From Lycocorax pyrrhopterus obiensis (Eukaryota > Chordata > Aves > Passeriformes > Paradisaeidae), in assembly GCA_014706295.1 (NCBI GenBank), contig JACSVZ010000038.1, forward strand, positions 3,224,001 through 3,288,000: a stretch of DNA of 64,000 bases, given 5' to 3'. Below are positions 1-11,490 of this stretch, piece after piece; position 1 is the first letter of the stretch, and each line of letters opens with the position of its first letter. Both the position numbers and the translations under genes were made by a program. Below the pieces are notes generated by a model. The model was not told where the DNA came from. It did not search any database and saw nothing but the letters and a program-made list of their open reading frames with translations.

Positions 1-1404
1 CTGCCGGGGATCTGGCAAGGGCCGGGGCGACGCAGCGGGACCTTCCCGACGGGAATGGCACAGATCTGTCATTGAGAGGAGCAGAAAAGCCCCTCTGTGC
101 CGCCGCCCGAAGCGGCACAGCTGGTGCCGGCAGACAATCGTGCCTTTGAGCTGGCAGCGGTGGAGCGGGGCCAAGCAAAGGGGCTTTCCCGCTACCCCCC
201 TCCGGGGGCGGGTCGGAGCCTGAATCCTCCTCCGGGCAGCACTTCTGCCATTGCTTTCTGCTCTCGGATCTCCACTGGGAACTTCCCACTCCATGTGCAG
301 GACAGGAACACATTCCCCAAGTGTGGATCCATCGCCACCACTTCCAGGAAGTCCCTCCCGCCAGACTCTGTCCGGGAGCCCCAGACTGCCCCGGTGCCAG
401 CATCCAGCTGGTTCGTTTTTTGCCAGAGAGCAGGGAGAAGCTGGAAAGTATCCGGTATACGGGAGTTTTCCTTGCAGATGCTGCACAGTGTAGGTGGTGC
501 CTCTGAACTTGCTGGTGTGAGCCCACCTACACTGCGGCGACAGGGACAGCCCCACGGGGAACAGCCAGGCGTGTGGGACCTGCGTCTTCTCCCTCGAGGA
601 AGAAAAGAAGAGCAACAGTGTGATTCGGCCCCCCAGCCACGGGACATGCGGCAGGGAGCACCTGCAGTGCTACTGGCACCTGGGGACATCTGGGGCACTG
701 TGGGTGGCAGGAGTGATGCTCCGGCCCCCTGGCACTGCTCCAGACACGTCTCCTCTGAGAGAAGGACAGACACCTGAAATGAAGGACAGTTGTTAATGGT
801 TCAGTGTGTTAACTGTGTGTTTGAGGGGTGCAACACGGGCCCTGGGTGTCGAGGTCGAGCAGGGTGTGGGGGGAGTGCGAAGGGAAGCATCCCTCCGGAC
901 AGATGAGGATTCCAGGAGATGGGGAGCCAAAGCCCGGCCGCACACCTGGGCGGTGCCTGGTGCAGCCCATCGAGCTCTGAACAGGAGGGTGATGCCACAG
1001 GGTGGCCAAAGGGCCCCAAGACCCACCGGGCAGAGGGGAGTGGAGGCAGTGGCGGCTGGGGTGGGGAGCAGGGCACCACGGCACAGCTGGGGCTGGGGGA
1101 CTGCAGGAAGAGGTGCCGAGCTCGCTGGTGAGGTGAGCAGCATGTCGGGGTCTGCCCAGCGTGAACCTCTGGGGCTGGGTCTGAGGGAACTTTGGGAGCA
1201 AGTTACATCCGCCTGCGGGAGCAGCCGTGATGGGGTGACAGGTTGACAAGGTAATGGGGTGGCAAGGTGACGCACTGGCAGGGTGATGGGACGATAGAGT
1301 GATGGGGTGAGGGGGTGACAGGGTGAGGGGATGGCACGGTGGCGGTGACCCCGAGCTCTGAGCGCCGGCGCTGCACTCCCAAAGCCCCGTCCGAGCCCCG
1401 CTGC
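1..1404. other. GC-rich intergenic DNA, no gene recognised
   Basis: No open frame here resembles a known protein family, and the overlapping frames on both strands look like chance products of high GC content. The stretch contains a short perfect hairpin at 95-120. It also has degenerate repeats of a GATGGGGTGACA-like unit at about 1230-1340. It could hold non-coding or untranslated sequence of a gene lying outside the window, which cannot be decided from sequence alone. Confidence 0.6.
95..120. repeat. Perfect 9-bp inverted repeat (hairpin)
   Basis: CTGTGCCGC at 95-103 and GCGGCACAG at 112-120 are exact reverse complements separated by an 8-nt loop. The stem is GC-rich and would be stable as RNA or single-stranded DNA. 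No function is evident. Confidence 0.6.
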
Positions 1405-1424
1405 GGCCGGCAGGGGGCGCTGCC
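1405..1424 (+). promoter_or_regulatory. CTCF-like binding site
   Basis: The core GGCAGGGGGCGCTGCC closely matches the vertebrate CTCF consensus (CCASYAGRKGGCGCT type). It lies directly upstream of the 13-bp minisatellite. Binding is inferred from the motif only. Confidence 0.45.
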
Positions 1425-1451
1425 GCCCCGGGAACCGGCGGGGGCCGGGGA

Positions 1452-2045
1452 TGGATTTAGGGGAGGGGGTTAGGGGAGGGGTGCTGGGGGTGGCTTTAGG
1501 GGATGGATCATGGGGATGGGTGCTGGGAGTGGCTTTAGGGGATGGGTTTAGGGGATGGGTGCTGGGGGTGGCTTTAGGGGGTGGATTTAGGGGATGGATT
1601 ATGGGGATGCGTGCTGGGAGTGGCTTTAGGGGATGGGTGCTGGGGGTGGCTTTAGGGGATGGATTTAGGGGACGGATTATGGGGATGGGTGCTGGGGGTG
1701 GCTTTAGGGGATGGATTTAGGGGACGGATTATGGGGATGGGTGCTGGGGGTGGCTTTAGGGGATGAGTTTAGGGGATGGATTATGGGGATAGGTGCTGGG
1801 GGTGGCTTTAGGGGATGGGTTTAGGGGATGGGTGCTGGGGGTGGCTTTAGGGGATGGGTGCTGGGGGTGGATTTAGGGGGTGGGTGCTCGGGGTGGCTTT
1901 AGGGAGTGGGTGCTGGGGGTGGGTGCTGGGGGTGGCTTTAGGGGATGGGTTTAGGGGGTGGATTTAGGGGGTGGGTGCTCGGGGTGGCTTTAGGGGGTGG
2001 GTGCTGGGGGTGCGTGCTGGAGGGTGTCGGGGGCAGGTGCCTGAG
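1452..2045 (+). repeat. Minisatellite with 13-bp period, G-rich
   Basis: About 45 consecutive 13-bp units stay almost perfectly in register. Three recurrent types can be seen: GGTGCTGGGGGTG, G(C/A)TTTAGGGGATG and GATTATGGGGATG. They alternate in short higher-order patterns such as the first type followed by the second. Nearly every unit carries a run of four or five G on the + strand, so the array has strong G-quadruplex potential. The register decays after about 2020. Open frames crossing the array are a by-product of the repeat. Confidence 0.9.
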
Positions 2046-5000
2046 GTGGGGGCATGGGGTGGGTGCTGGCTGGGGGCAGGAAGCAGCAGGGCCCTGGGGG
2101 AGGTGGGGCCAAGAGCTTGTTACTGTTGGGGACAGTGACAGGACGGACAAGAGCTCACATGACCCAGGTCAGCACAAAGGTTTATTCTCCCCATCCCCCG
2201 ACCTACGCAGCCCCTCAATGGCTGCTCCCAAACACCAGCCATGGCTTGGGATGACACGGAAAGATGGAGTCATGGGAGGAGAGAACAGAAGGCCTCCATT
2301 GCAGCTCTCACTCAAGCCTGCAGCCCTCCTCTGTGCTGCTCAAGCTGGCAAACAGCCCCCCTGAGACCCTCCCAAGACCCCACACAGGAGTAGAGCGTCC
2401 GGTTCCCACTGGTGATGGCAACAACAGGCACATTCCAGGGCCCTGGAGATGCTCCACCGCCTAAAACACCTTCACCAGACCAACAGCAGCTCTAGAGAGC
2501 TAATGGTGCCTTTTTGTGCGGGAGTCACTGCCATGCTGTTTTTCTCCCCCAGATGATGCCCAGTGCAGCGCAGGGGATGGCTGGGGACAAGGACATGCTG
2601 GAGTCCTGGTGGGAAGTGAAGCTGGAGCAGCCTGAGCTCTTCCTCGGGGTGCAGGGGGCCTTAGCCATCAATCATTTAGTGCTGTGAATTTTTAATGTGT
2701 AAAAATCTCTTTAAGTGAGGAGTCGAGCGCAGAGTGAGGCTGATGATTAATTCAGGGAGTGACACATGGAGGCGAGTGCTGGCCTGGCCACAACGGGTGA
2801 GGGGTCTCACTGCTGGGGACCGGTCACCAAACAAGTCAGGGTGGTGGGGAAGGTATGGACCCTTTAAGAGCTGGTGCCACAGGGTCATCGGTCAGCGATG
2901 CCACAGCGACAATTCCCGATGCCCACCCAGGACATGGCTGACACAGCCCTAGAGGAGTTGCATGCACCTCTGTTGGAGTATTTTGCGGGGTTGTGAAGGC
3001 AGGAGCCGCTCCGAGTGGGGTCTCCCTGCTCGGCTGATGCTGCTGGTGGTGTTGGAGGCTGGGGGCTCTGGCAGCCCCTCCACACCACTGTCCCCTTGGA
3101 GCCCCCACCCCATTTCCAGCCTGCAGCTGGGTACCAATAAATGCATAAACAAATAATAGTAACAGGAATAGTGCACAGCTGGTGGAGGTGACCCACCAGG
3201 TGTCCATGAGGGATGCACTGCACCTCCTCACCACCCTTGTCCCCTTCAGTGGGGTGAGAAAACCCCAATCCTCCCACAGTGGCCTCAGGGAGGACAAGCC
3301 AAACCAAGAGACCCTTAGGGTATGAGATAAGCAGAAAATGGCACGCCAGTAGCAGGATGGGGAGAAAGAACAGTGGCCAGGGGTCTCTTGCTCCAGCAAA
3401 CATTCTGGTCACACTGCTCACACCCAAGCACAGCGCAGCGCGGGCAGGGCTGGTGCAGCCACAAAGCCCTGGCTGTTGAGCACCCGGCAGGTTCAGGCAT
3501 GACAGGAGATTGAGATGTGTCAAAGCTGTCTGAGTCACCCCTTTCCCCAGCTCCTGCGTCCTGCCAGCATACCCAGAGCTCCAAAAGACCCTCCCTTTTC
3601 AGCTGTGGCTGGATCCCAGCAGCATGGGGAGCTGGGAGCTGGGCCAGCAGGAAGAGACACGTGGTGGTGCCCAAATGCAGCTGCCATCTTTCAGAAGTAG
3701 ACAGAGAAGGTGTTAATATAGGTCTATTTTATTGAAAACTGCATTTCTCCAACAGCATTTGAGCTGCCAGGTTTTAACTTCAAGTATTTAGGGAGCTGGG
3801 CTTGGCATCCCTACGTTAAAAGGCAATTAATTGAGGATGTCTCATTAGAAGGGCAGGGAGGGGATCTGCCCTGCAGGGAGCTCTCACAGGTACTTTGAGC
3901 TTTGCTGAGGCTGGACACGGAGCAGCGAGGGATTTTTCTAGGATGAACCACGTCAGTACAGCTGCAGTGCAGGGACATCTGGCCCCACACGCATCTCTGG
4001 GGGAGGACCACCAAGAAGAGCCATGGAAATGATCAAAGTCATGTGGGGAAGATCCTCAGCACCCGGGACCCCAGTAAAAAGCTGCTACGCTCTGCCTTGG
4101 CTCTGAGGTTTCCGTGGCTGAGGCCTCTGTGAGTGTGGCCTGGGGCCAGGCTGGAAGGGAGCAGGGAGGGGAGCCTGAGGAAACCTGCTGCTCTGCACGA
4201 ATGTGAAGAACTCGAGTGGATTTGCAGGTCCCCAAATTCCACATGCGCTTCAGAGGAAGGAGTGATAATGGAAGGGCTCCGCTTTCGGGAAGGCGAGTTT
4301 AAATAATTAAGAGGAATAGTGAGGTGGAAATGAATGTGCAGAAGGTTTGGGGCTCCCTGGAAAGAAGCAGAGATGAAAGGAACGGCCTTGCTACAATATT
4401 CATAAAGCTCTGAAGGCAGCAGCACGAGTGCCTGGAAGAAGGGCTGTTGAGTGAGCTCGTCTCCTCTGGAGACCCTGTCCGGGCAGCCGGCGCAGGCGTG
4501 GGAGGATGTGCTTGGCATGTTCGGGAGGAGCAGCTCTTGTGGCTCTTTGTGCCACGTGCAGGAGATGCCTCAGCTCTGCCCAGCCCCAGGCAACTGGGGG
4601 CCTCCTGCCCACCCCCAGCCCCTTTCCCTTCCTTATGGATTTTGTTCATTCCTTCTCCTTTGTCAGGGATGAGAAACTGGGAAAGTCTGTGCATGAATGC
4701 GTCAAACCCTAAACTGGTTTCGTTGGACCAAAATCTGGGACAGCAGTGCCTCATGCACTGGTGCTGGTACAGGGTCTGTGTGCTGGGGATGGTGTTGAAC
4801 ATCAGCACTTTGATGCTGGGAGTCAGCATTGGGTGCTGGGGCTTGTACTGAGGGCTGGTACTGGGAGTGGCCCTGGGTATTGATCCTAAATCTTGGTCCT
4901 GGTACTAGGGACGAGCATTTGGTGTTGGTCCCGGGGGTGAAGTGCTGGTCGTGGGTGTTGGTAGTTGCTCTGATGCCTTGTGCTTTCAAAACCCTTGGCA

Positions 5001-6134
5001 GCATCCTACTCTCCTGTTGGCCAGACATGACTGCACTGTGTGGGGAGCACTGTCCCTCCATGCAGCCCCCAAAATCCAGGGTCCTCCACAGGCAGCTGTG
5101 AGTCCTGGGCAGTCAGGAATGTTCCATGGGAGATGACACCTCATTTTAGCATTGTCCACCTTGGACTTTCCAGTGATGTATTGCCAAGAACCAGGTGCAT
5201 TACACACCTCTGGTGCATCCCTGGTGTGAGCTGCTTGTCCCATCCCAAGTGGGAAGAGGGGTCTTCAGCCCTGCCCCTGTGGATCCCCCCTTTCTGACAC
5301 CCCCAAGGGAAGAGTGCCTCCCAAGACCAAAGGAACTGACCCCAACATGGGCTTTCTGATGTGGATTCTCCGTAGCAGTGGGCAAGTGCTGCAGAAATTC
5401 TAGCCCTCAGTCCAGGACTCATGGAAGTGTCTTAAGGATCCAGGAGCTATTCATTAACAAAAAGCAAAAGGAAGGAGGGTGAAGGATGCTGACTCTTTCC
5501 CGGGGGCTGGGGCAGGAGGTGGGGATGCTCCCTGGAAGGTTTTGGGAAGCTCATGGATGCCTCCTTGAGCACAGCCCATTGCTGCCAGCCCAGCTGAGGA
5601 CAGCTTTGCGGATTCTCACTGCCCCTAACCAAACTCAGAATTTCCCTGAGCAGCATTGACCTAACTCCCGAAATTCACTGATTTCCTGTTCAGACAGAGG
5701 GGTGGAAGCTTACGCAAACCACAAAGAGCTGCTCTCCCCTGCATTTCTCCTCCCTATGCATTCCCCAGGGAGGGAGGGTTGGCAGAGCACAGCACAAAGC
5801 AGAGATATGAACATCTGGAACATTTCTTAGATGGAAGAACCTAATGTGCCTGGCTTGTTTGGCTGCTAACTCACTGGGAGCCCAGGGTTTGGCTCTTGAG
5901 GGATTTCCATTCCCAGCATTGCCATGAGATACTTCACCCACAAATGGACGCTGGAGTTGCCACTTTTCTCTGTGCTGACCATCTCGTCCACATGGCCCTG
6001 GGTCAGACTGGAGCGCACCACAGCTGCTCCGACCTCGCAGTGCATTGACACACGCTGGATGTGACATAAGTGAGAGCTGTTTTCCAGATGGCTGGTGACT
6101 GGGCATGGTTTGAACTGCGCTGTCTTTGGCCCTA
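2046..6134. other. Intergenic DNA, no gene recognised
   Basis: No exon of a known family was recognised on either strand. Minus-strand AATAAA-type hexamers occur at 2181-2186 and 3728-3733, each seen as TTTATT on the + strand. A leftward non-coding transcript is therefore possible but unsupported. An AT-rich island lies at about 2690-2760. Degenerate CTGGTACTGGG-like repeats lie at about 4755-4970. Confidence 0.55.
4755..4970. repeat. Degenerate tandem repeat, short GGTGCTGG-like unit
   Basis: Variants of CTGGTACTGGG, GGTGCTGGG and GGTGTTGG recur about every 10-20 bases. This looks like an old, decayed minisatellite. Confidence 0.5.
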
Positions 6135-6255
6135 AATGCTCAATGTGGCATTTGGGGACATGGTTTAGTGGTGAACCTTGCAGGCCTGGGTTAATGGTTG
6201 GACTCAATGATCTTAGAGGTCTTTTCCAACCTTAATGATTCCTTGGTTTTATGAT
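6135..6255 (+). mobile_element. CR1 LINE fragment, 3' end
   Basis: The sequence from the GGTTTAGTGG block through TTGGACTCAATGATCTTAG to TTTTCCAACCTTAATGATTC matches the conserved 3' tail of avian CR1 retrotransposons in sense orientation. Only the terminal 100-odd bases are recognisable. This is the usual result of 5' truncation during insertion. The left edge is approximate. Confidence 0.85.
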
Positions 6256-7965
6256 AAAAGCCCTTGGGAACTGCATGCTTTTCAAATGCATCCCTGTCTG
6301 GAGTTGCATTATTTCAGAGGAAATCCAAATCAGCTGCTGCCTTTGCTTCCCAGGGGGCCAAGGAGGGTTTTCGCCAGTTTGATGTGCCTGCAGACATCTA
6401 TCACTGTGTTAATGCGAAGTTTGGCACATTTCACAGTGGCCACTGGCTCAGAAAATCTCCCTGGTGGGTGCACATTCACTCCCCACTCACCAGGCTCTGC
6501 TCCACACCAGCCTGTTGGCCACTGGCCACCCCACTTCATCTGAAAGACCTGACAGATTATTTAGTGGCTGCTGCCATCACAGAATCCCGTGGAGTTTCTG
6601 CAGCAGAGGCTCGGCAGAGCCTGCAGCCTGGCTGTCAGCAGGGATGGGGGTGCTGCAGCCAGCAGCCTGCCCCTGTGGGGTGCAGCATTCCCCTCTCCCT
6701 TCCCAAGCCAAGCTTTGCTTCTTGGGTGGTTGTGGGTGGTTCAGGGCAGCAGTGACCTCCCTCACAGAGGGTGATGGAATGCTGTGAGAGGTGGAGGCAG
6801 CCGGGGCAGTGGGAGCTGCTGGCCCAGGACGATGACGCAAGGATGTGTGAGCAGGACCAAGCTGCCAGGGTCTTGCAGTAGTTTTCAGGGACCAGCAGCA
6901 AACTCTGAGCTAAAGGGGGATCTCTACTGGGACTAACTGGGAATGCGAAGAGAAGGAGGAGGGGAGAGCAAAGCAACGGCCACCCTGGCAGTGGGCAGTG
7001 GGATTAGTGACACCAGAGAGGCAGAAGGGCTGTGGCATGGGGTCAGCCCTGGTTTTCCCCAACCTGCATGACTGCCCACCGTGTGACCGAGCAACATCCC
7101 CGTGCAGATGGGTACTAATGGGGCTCAGCTGCTGATGGGGTCCCCAGGCACTTGGGCACCCCCTCCCGCCGTGACTCAGTGGAGGGGCCATGCTGTGTCT
7201 GGCAGCAGGCTCAGGGCTGCCCCGCCTCACCCCATGTCCCAAAGCCCTGGGGAAGAGGAGTCCCCAGTGCCCAAGGATGCCCTGAGGGTAGGCTGGGATC
7301 CTCCTCTGTGCCCTCAGCAAGGGAGGGGGGTGATGCCAAAGGCTCCAGGAGCATCACACCAGGGGACAGAGGGGCACTGCACCCTTGTGCTGTGCTCAAA
7401 CTGCCACATCACCAGGGCACGGCCAAGGTGGGCCCCCCCAAATTCACACTTTTCTCCCCCTGATCTCCCAGCTGGGGACAGGACCTTGCGGAGGAATCCA
7501 GGAAGGGGTCCACATACATCTGTGGTGTGGAGCCCTTTTTCCAGGCAGGGGGTGAGGATCCCAGGGATCCAGTACCCCACACCTGGGGGCCATGCTCACC
7601 CTCAACCCCCTGCCGAGGCCAAGCCCTGGGGCTGAGGGTCCTGCCAGAGAGGGAGCCCTGCCAGCCGCCTCCTGCAGATTTCTGTTACTTGCCATGGCAC
7701 TCCGGGCATCCTGTGTGCTGCCAGCAGTCTCCAGCTGGAAACAGCACACCCCCAGTCTTTCCCTCCATTCAAACCAGGAGGCCAATCCTCCCTGGGCTTA
7801 TTGTCCTGGACGTTGGGCTTTTGGAGATGTCCCTTGCCTTCCAGTGAGCTCTGCTCTTTAAACCATGACAGATGTTCCCAGGGTAAGGAAATCAACATGC
7901 AGAACTGAAATATAGTGGAAATAGCCTAAAAGTCCATGGTAATTAAGCAGAGAAATGGTGTCAGT

Positions 7966-7975
7966 CTATTTATAG
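7966..7975 (+). promoter_or_regulatory. MEF2-type motif CTATTTATAG
   Basis: The ten bases match the MEF2 consensus YTAWWWWTAR exactly. They sit in an AT-rich island (about 7905-7995) inside GC-rich DNA, about 17 kb upstream of the ANGPTL4 start. Enhancer activity is inference. Confidence 0.35.
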
Positions 7976-8821
7976 AAGTGTCTTGCAGTGGAAACATTGC
8001 ACTTGCTCCTCAGCCCTGGGGAGTGTCTCATGCTGGGGGGATCAGCCCTAAACCCCAATTCCCAGCGGGCCTCCTACACTGGAGCAGGGCCCAGGCTGGG
8101 CCCTGTGGTTTCGGGAAGGGTGACTCCAGGGGCACAGCTGAACTTGAGATATTTCAGGGGATGTCAGAGCCTTTACCAAAGCCCATGTTAGTCTTGGATA
8201 GTAAAAGCCCTTCATGCTGCCCTGGCCACAGCCCCAGCAGATGCTCTGTGCCCAGAGTGGGGACGGAGCTGGCAGTGAAACCTCCAGCCAGGCTGCTTTG
8301 GGCCTTCCCTCCATGTCTCTGCAGGGCAAGGGGGTCCTTGATGATGTGATGCCAGTGCCACCATGCCCAGGGCCCTGCCGATGTGGGGGTTTCACAGACA
8401 CTGTCCACGCTTGAGCGGGGCTGGGCGGGGGTCTCGGCAGTGAGGGGAATGAGGGATGGGGCTGCAAAAGCTGCTTAAGGGATTTGAACTCTTAATCCCC
8501 ATTACAAATTAATGTCCAAATCCCTGGAGTGGGGGCAAATCCCACCCCAGAAGTTCATTTTTCTTCAAAAGAAAAAGAAACACAATCTGTAGCATGTAGG
8601 ACGAGCAGCCCAGGAGCGGGGCTGGCCAGGGTCTCCCACAGCCCCAGGCCACCCATGGCCAGGCGCTGTTCGGGCACAGCTGCCCTCAGCTCCCTCTGGG
8701 CGCTGGGATATTTTCTTCCTCGCTGGCTGTTTCAAAGCCTAGGAACACAGCTCGGGTTCTCATCCTGGTGACTGATCTTCCCTCTGCCACCTAGCCATTA
8801 GTGAGTCCCCAGAACCCTCCT

Positions 8822-8846
8822 CCCATATTTTGGGAAAATATTTCCC
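8822..8846. promoter_or_regulatory. Overlapping CArG-like and palindromic AT-rich motifs
   Basis: CCCATATTTTGGG (8822-8834) is close to a CArG (SRF) box but has seven rather than six central A/T bases. It overlaps GGGAAA-ATA-TTTCCC (8832-8846), an interrupted palindrome resembling paired NFAT sites. The density of motifs in 25 bases suggests a regulatory element, but this is unproven. Confidence 0.3.
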
Positions 8847-10185
8847 CTCTAATGCAAAACAGTAGCTGGTTTGGAGAATGGTTCAGCTCCTGGGAACCCA
8901 GGCAGGTTCTATCGCTTTGAAATCAATTCCCATCTGAGGGCTAAGCTAATTTTACACATGACTTACTTTCACACCTTTAACAAGAAGCAGTTTCTTTCTC
9001 GATGAGCAGTGCATATGGCAGTTAAATTGATTATTGAACGAGTGAGAACATGCAGCACAGAAACTGCACCGGATACCCAAGGCATTGGAAAGGGTCTACA
9101 GAGAGGCATGGAAAAGTGCAAACATGAACATATCCAAACCCGCTGAAGCTCGCTGACAGGAATCACATCTTGTGCTAAAGCTGGTGAAAAAGTCAAGATG
9201 TAATTTAGTTTTAAAATCTGGCTCAGCTGGCCTTTCCCTGGCATTTCCTGCCCTTCGGCAGCAGCATTCCGTCTGTCTACAGCCACAGGAAGGTGCTGCA
9301 CGGCTGTGGGGACGGGAGGACCTGCTGCAGGCTCAGAGTGCTGGGACACACAGGCTGGATTCTGCTCGTGCTTCACCTTTCTCTCCTTTCACCTCCAGTG
9401 GAAACCCCTGACACAGGGACTCCCACTGACTCCTGGTGTGGGAGCATTGCAGGGATTCTTGCTTGGAGGAGGATGGAGCTGCATGACCTTTGCATAATGC
9501 GGGACCCTCCACCATTTGGTCACTAATAGGGGCAAAAGGCTCAAAGCAAAGCTCCTTGACCTGGCCATGCTCCTCTCTCCCTCCATAAGGATTTCTCTGT
9601 ATTTCCACTCACTTCTAAGAAAAAACACATCTCGGGCAGGGGACAGTGGGTGCTCAGAGAGGGAAGGGTCCATCACAGCCCCATGAGCCCAGTGGCCATG
9701 GGATCTCCCTGCTGGTCAGACAGGGCCAGCCCCAGCACCAGGTCAGGGTGGCCACAGCGTTGTGCAACCAGGTTTGGAAACCCCAGGCAGGGATGGAGAT
9801 AGCCCGTGGCTCTGCTGCCCATCCCAGGGCTGTATCCCCTCCAGGGAAGGAGCTTTTTGGTGGGTCCCGCCCAAATCCCATGAGCAGCAGCTGCTGCATC
9901 ACAGACAGGAGTTTTTCCCCATCATCCCTAGGCTGGATTAAATCCCCCCAGCACAGCCCCTTGCTTCCAGAGGCTCAAGGGTTTTTGCATCTGCTCCTGT
10001 TTCTAGCAAGCTCTTTGCCATTATCCCAGCCTCGTCCCAGGTCTGTCGGTCCTGCTGGTGGATCATTCCCAGACCTTGGCAGCGCAGGAATTTTGCTGTA
10101 ATTTCCTTGCCCAGGTGGTAATCGTAACAAACATCCTTGCCGCAAGGAAGCCCAGCACTGTCAGCTTGAATGACGCTTTAATTCA

Positions 10186-10198
10186 GGTTAATTAATGG
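10186..10198 (+). promoter_or_regulatory. HNF1-like motif GGTTAATTAATGG
   Basis: It resembles the HNF1 palindrome GTTAATNATTAAC with mismatches in the right half. It lies in an AT-rich island at about 10095-10215. ANGPTL4 is a liver-expressed gene in other vertebrates, so a liver-factor site upstream is plausible but speculative. Confidence 0.25.
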
Positions 10199-11269
10199 AT
10201 TCAGGCAAGAACAAACAAGCAGACAGGCTCCTCAGAGCAGGTGATGGAAGAGCTGAACCCAAGCTGACAGCCGCCCACGGGAGATGGCCAGTCCGGGGGT
10301 GTTGGGGGGGAACACTCCTGCTTGAAGCTGCACGAGACACAAACCCAACTTGTCCGATGTGGGTACCCAGGTCATCATCCCACAACCCCAAACCACCTGG
10401 CAGCAAGCAGAGAAAGGTCCCAGGTCAGCCCAGGACCTGGCCGGTGCCCAACACACTGAGCCAGGGAGGTGTTTCTTCACGACAAGTCTTTCCAGGATGT
10501 CCCCCAGATGCTGGGGGCTGTGTAGGTGCACCCCACCTCCATTGCATATGTCTGGGGGGGGGTGCCTGGATTGAGCCCCAAATTTTTAATGAGGTGTGAT
10601 GTGAATTTGCTCTGACGGGCCAGCAGCTGGGGTTCAGGACCAGACAAGCCTTCTAGGCCGAGACAATGTCCATGGAGCTCAGCTTTCTGTGTGCTCCCAG
10701 CACCCACCTCAACAGAGGAGGCTTGTGCCAACCTGCCTGTTGGCACGCCTGCCTCCAAAGTATAGGACAAGCCCTAACGGATTGTCCTAAATTTTATGAG
10801 AAAACAGGATTTAGTGCCTGGGGAGGGTTTTCTGGTGCAGCAGTACTGGGTTCTGGCTGGGATGGAGGGGGCTGCTGGGGCTGCACAGCACCCGCCTGGG
10901 CTCTGTGTGGAGCGTGCGTTACTCCTTCTTTTCACTGTAAAACTGCTTCTGAGGGACACGCTCATGAAATATAAATGTGAGACCTGCTTTAGGAGGGCAG
11001 AGCCCAGAGATGAACAGCGGGTCTGCGCAGGCGGCAGCTCACAGCCTTTCCCATCTTAGCCGCAATTAATAATTTATGATTTTCATAACACGAGCTGTGA
11101 TCTGAGAGCCCAAAAAGCCCTGGGGGCTGGCAGGGCTGACCCCACAGCTCACTGCCACCAGTGCTTCACCTGCACAGACAGGCACTGTCACCACAGCCCC
11201 CCATGCAGTGCCACACGGGGTAGGGCCACACCTTGCCATCAGCACAGGGGGCTGGGTCTGTTCCCCAGT

Positions 11270-11490
11270 GAGGGTGGGTGGCACCGATTGGGAATGGAGG
11301 GGGGCATGGGCAGGTGATGGGTTGGTGGATGGTGATGGCTGGTGATGGGTTAGTGAGGGGTGGGGACTCGTTGGTGAAGGGTGGCAATGGGTTAGTGGTG
11401 GGTGATGGATGGTGATGGGTTGGTGGGGATGAGTGGGGATGGGTGGCAGCAGATGGTGAGGGGTTGGTCATAGGTGGCAATAGGTTGGTT
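11270..11490. repeat. Degenerate GGTGATGGGTTGGTG-like tandem repeat
   Basis: Variants of GGTGATGG, GGGTTGGTG and GGGTTAGTG recur irregularly through about 220 bases. The unit length is not constant, so this is a decayed minisatellite. Confidence 0.65.

Larger units (their letters stand above)
6256..11269. other. Intergenic DNA with AT-rich islands, no gene recognised
   Basis: GC-rich sequence without recognisable exons is broken by short AT-rich islands containing transcription-factor-like motifs, listed separately at 7966, 8822 and 10186. Another island at about 8925-9230 has low GC and no repeat signature, so it may be a conserved non-coding element. This needs a cross-species alignment to establish. 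Confidence 0.55.

Noticed and set aside
1451..1720. Open frame encoding a repetitive Gly/Trp-rich peptide
   Set aside because: It is produced by the 13-bp minisatellite. A 13-base unit cannot be a coding repeat except every 39 bases, and the frame ends within the array.
1452..2045. CRISPR-like array
   Set aside because: Units are contiguous 13-mers without unique spacers. It is a minisatellite in vertebrate DNA.
2885..3538. Minus-strand frame with a Leu-rich segment resembling a membrane helix
   Set aside because: No start context, splice sites or similarity to support a gene. Probably chance.
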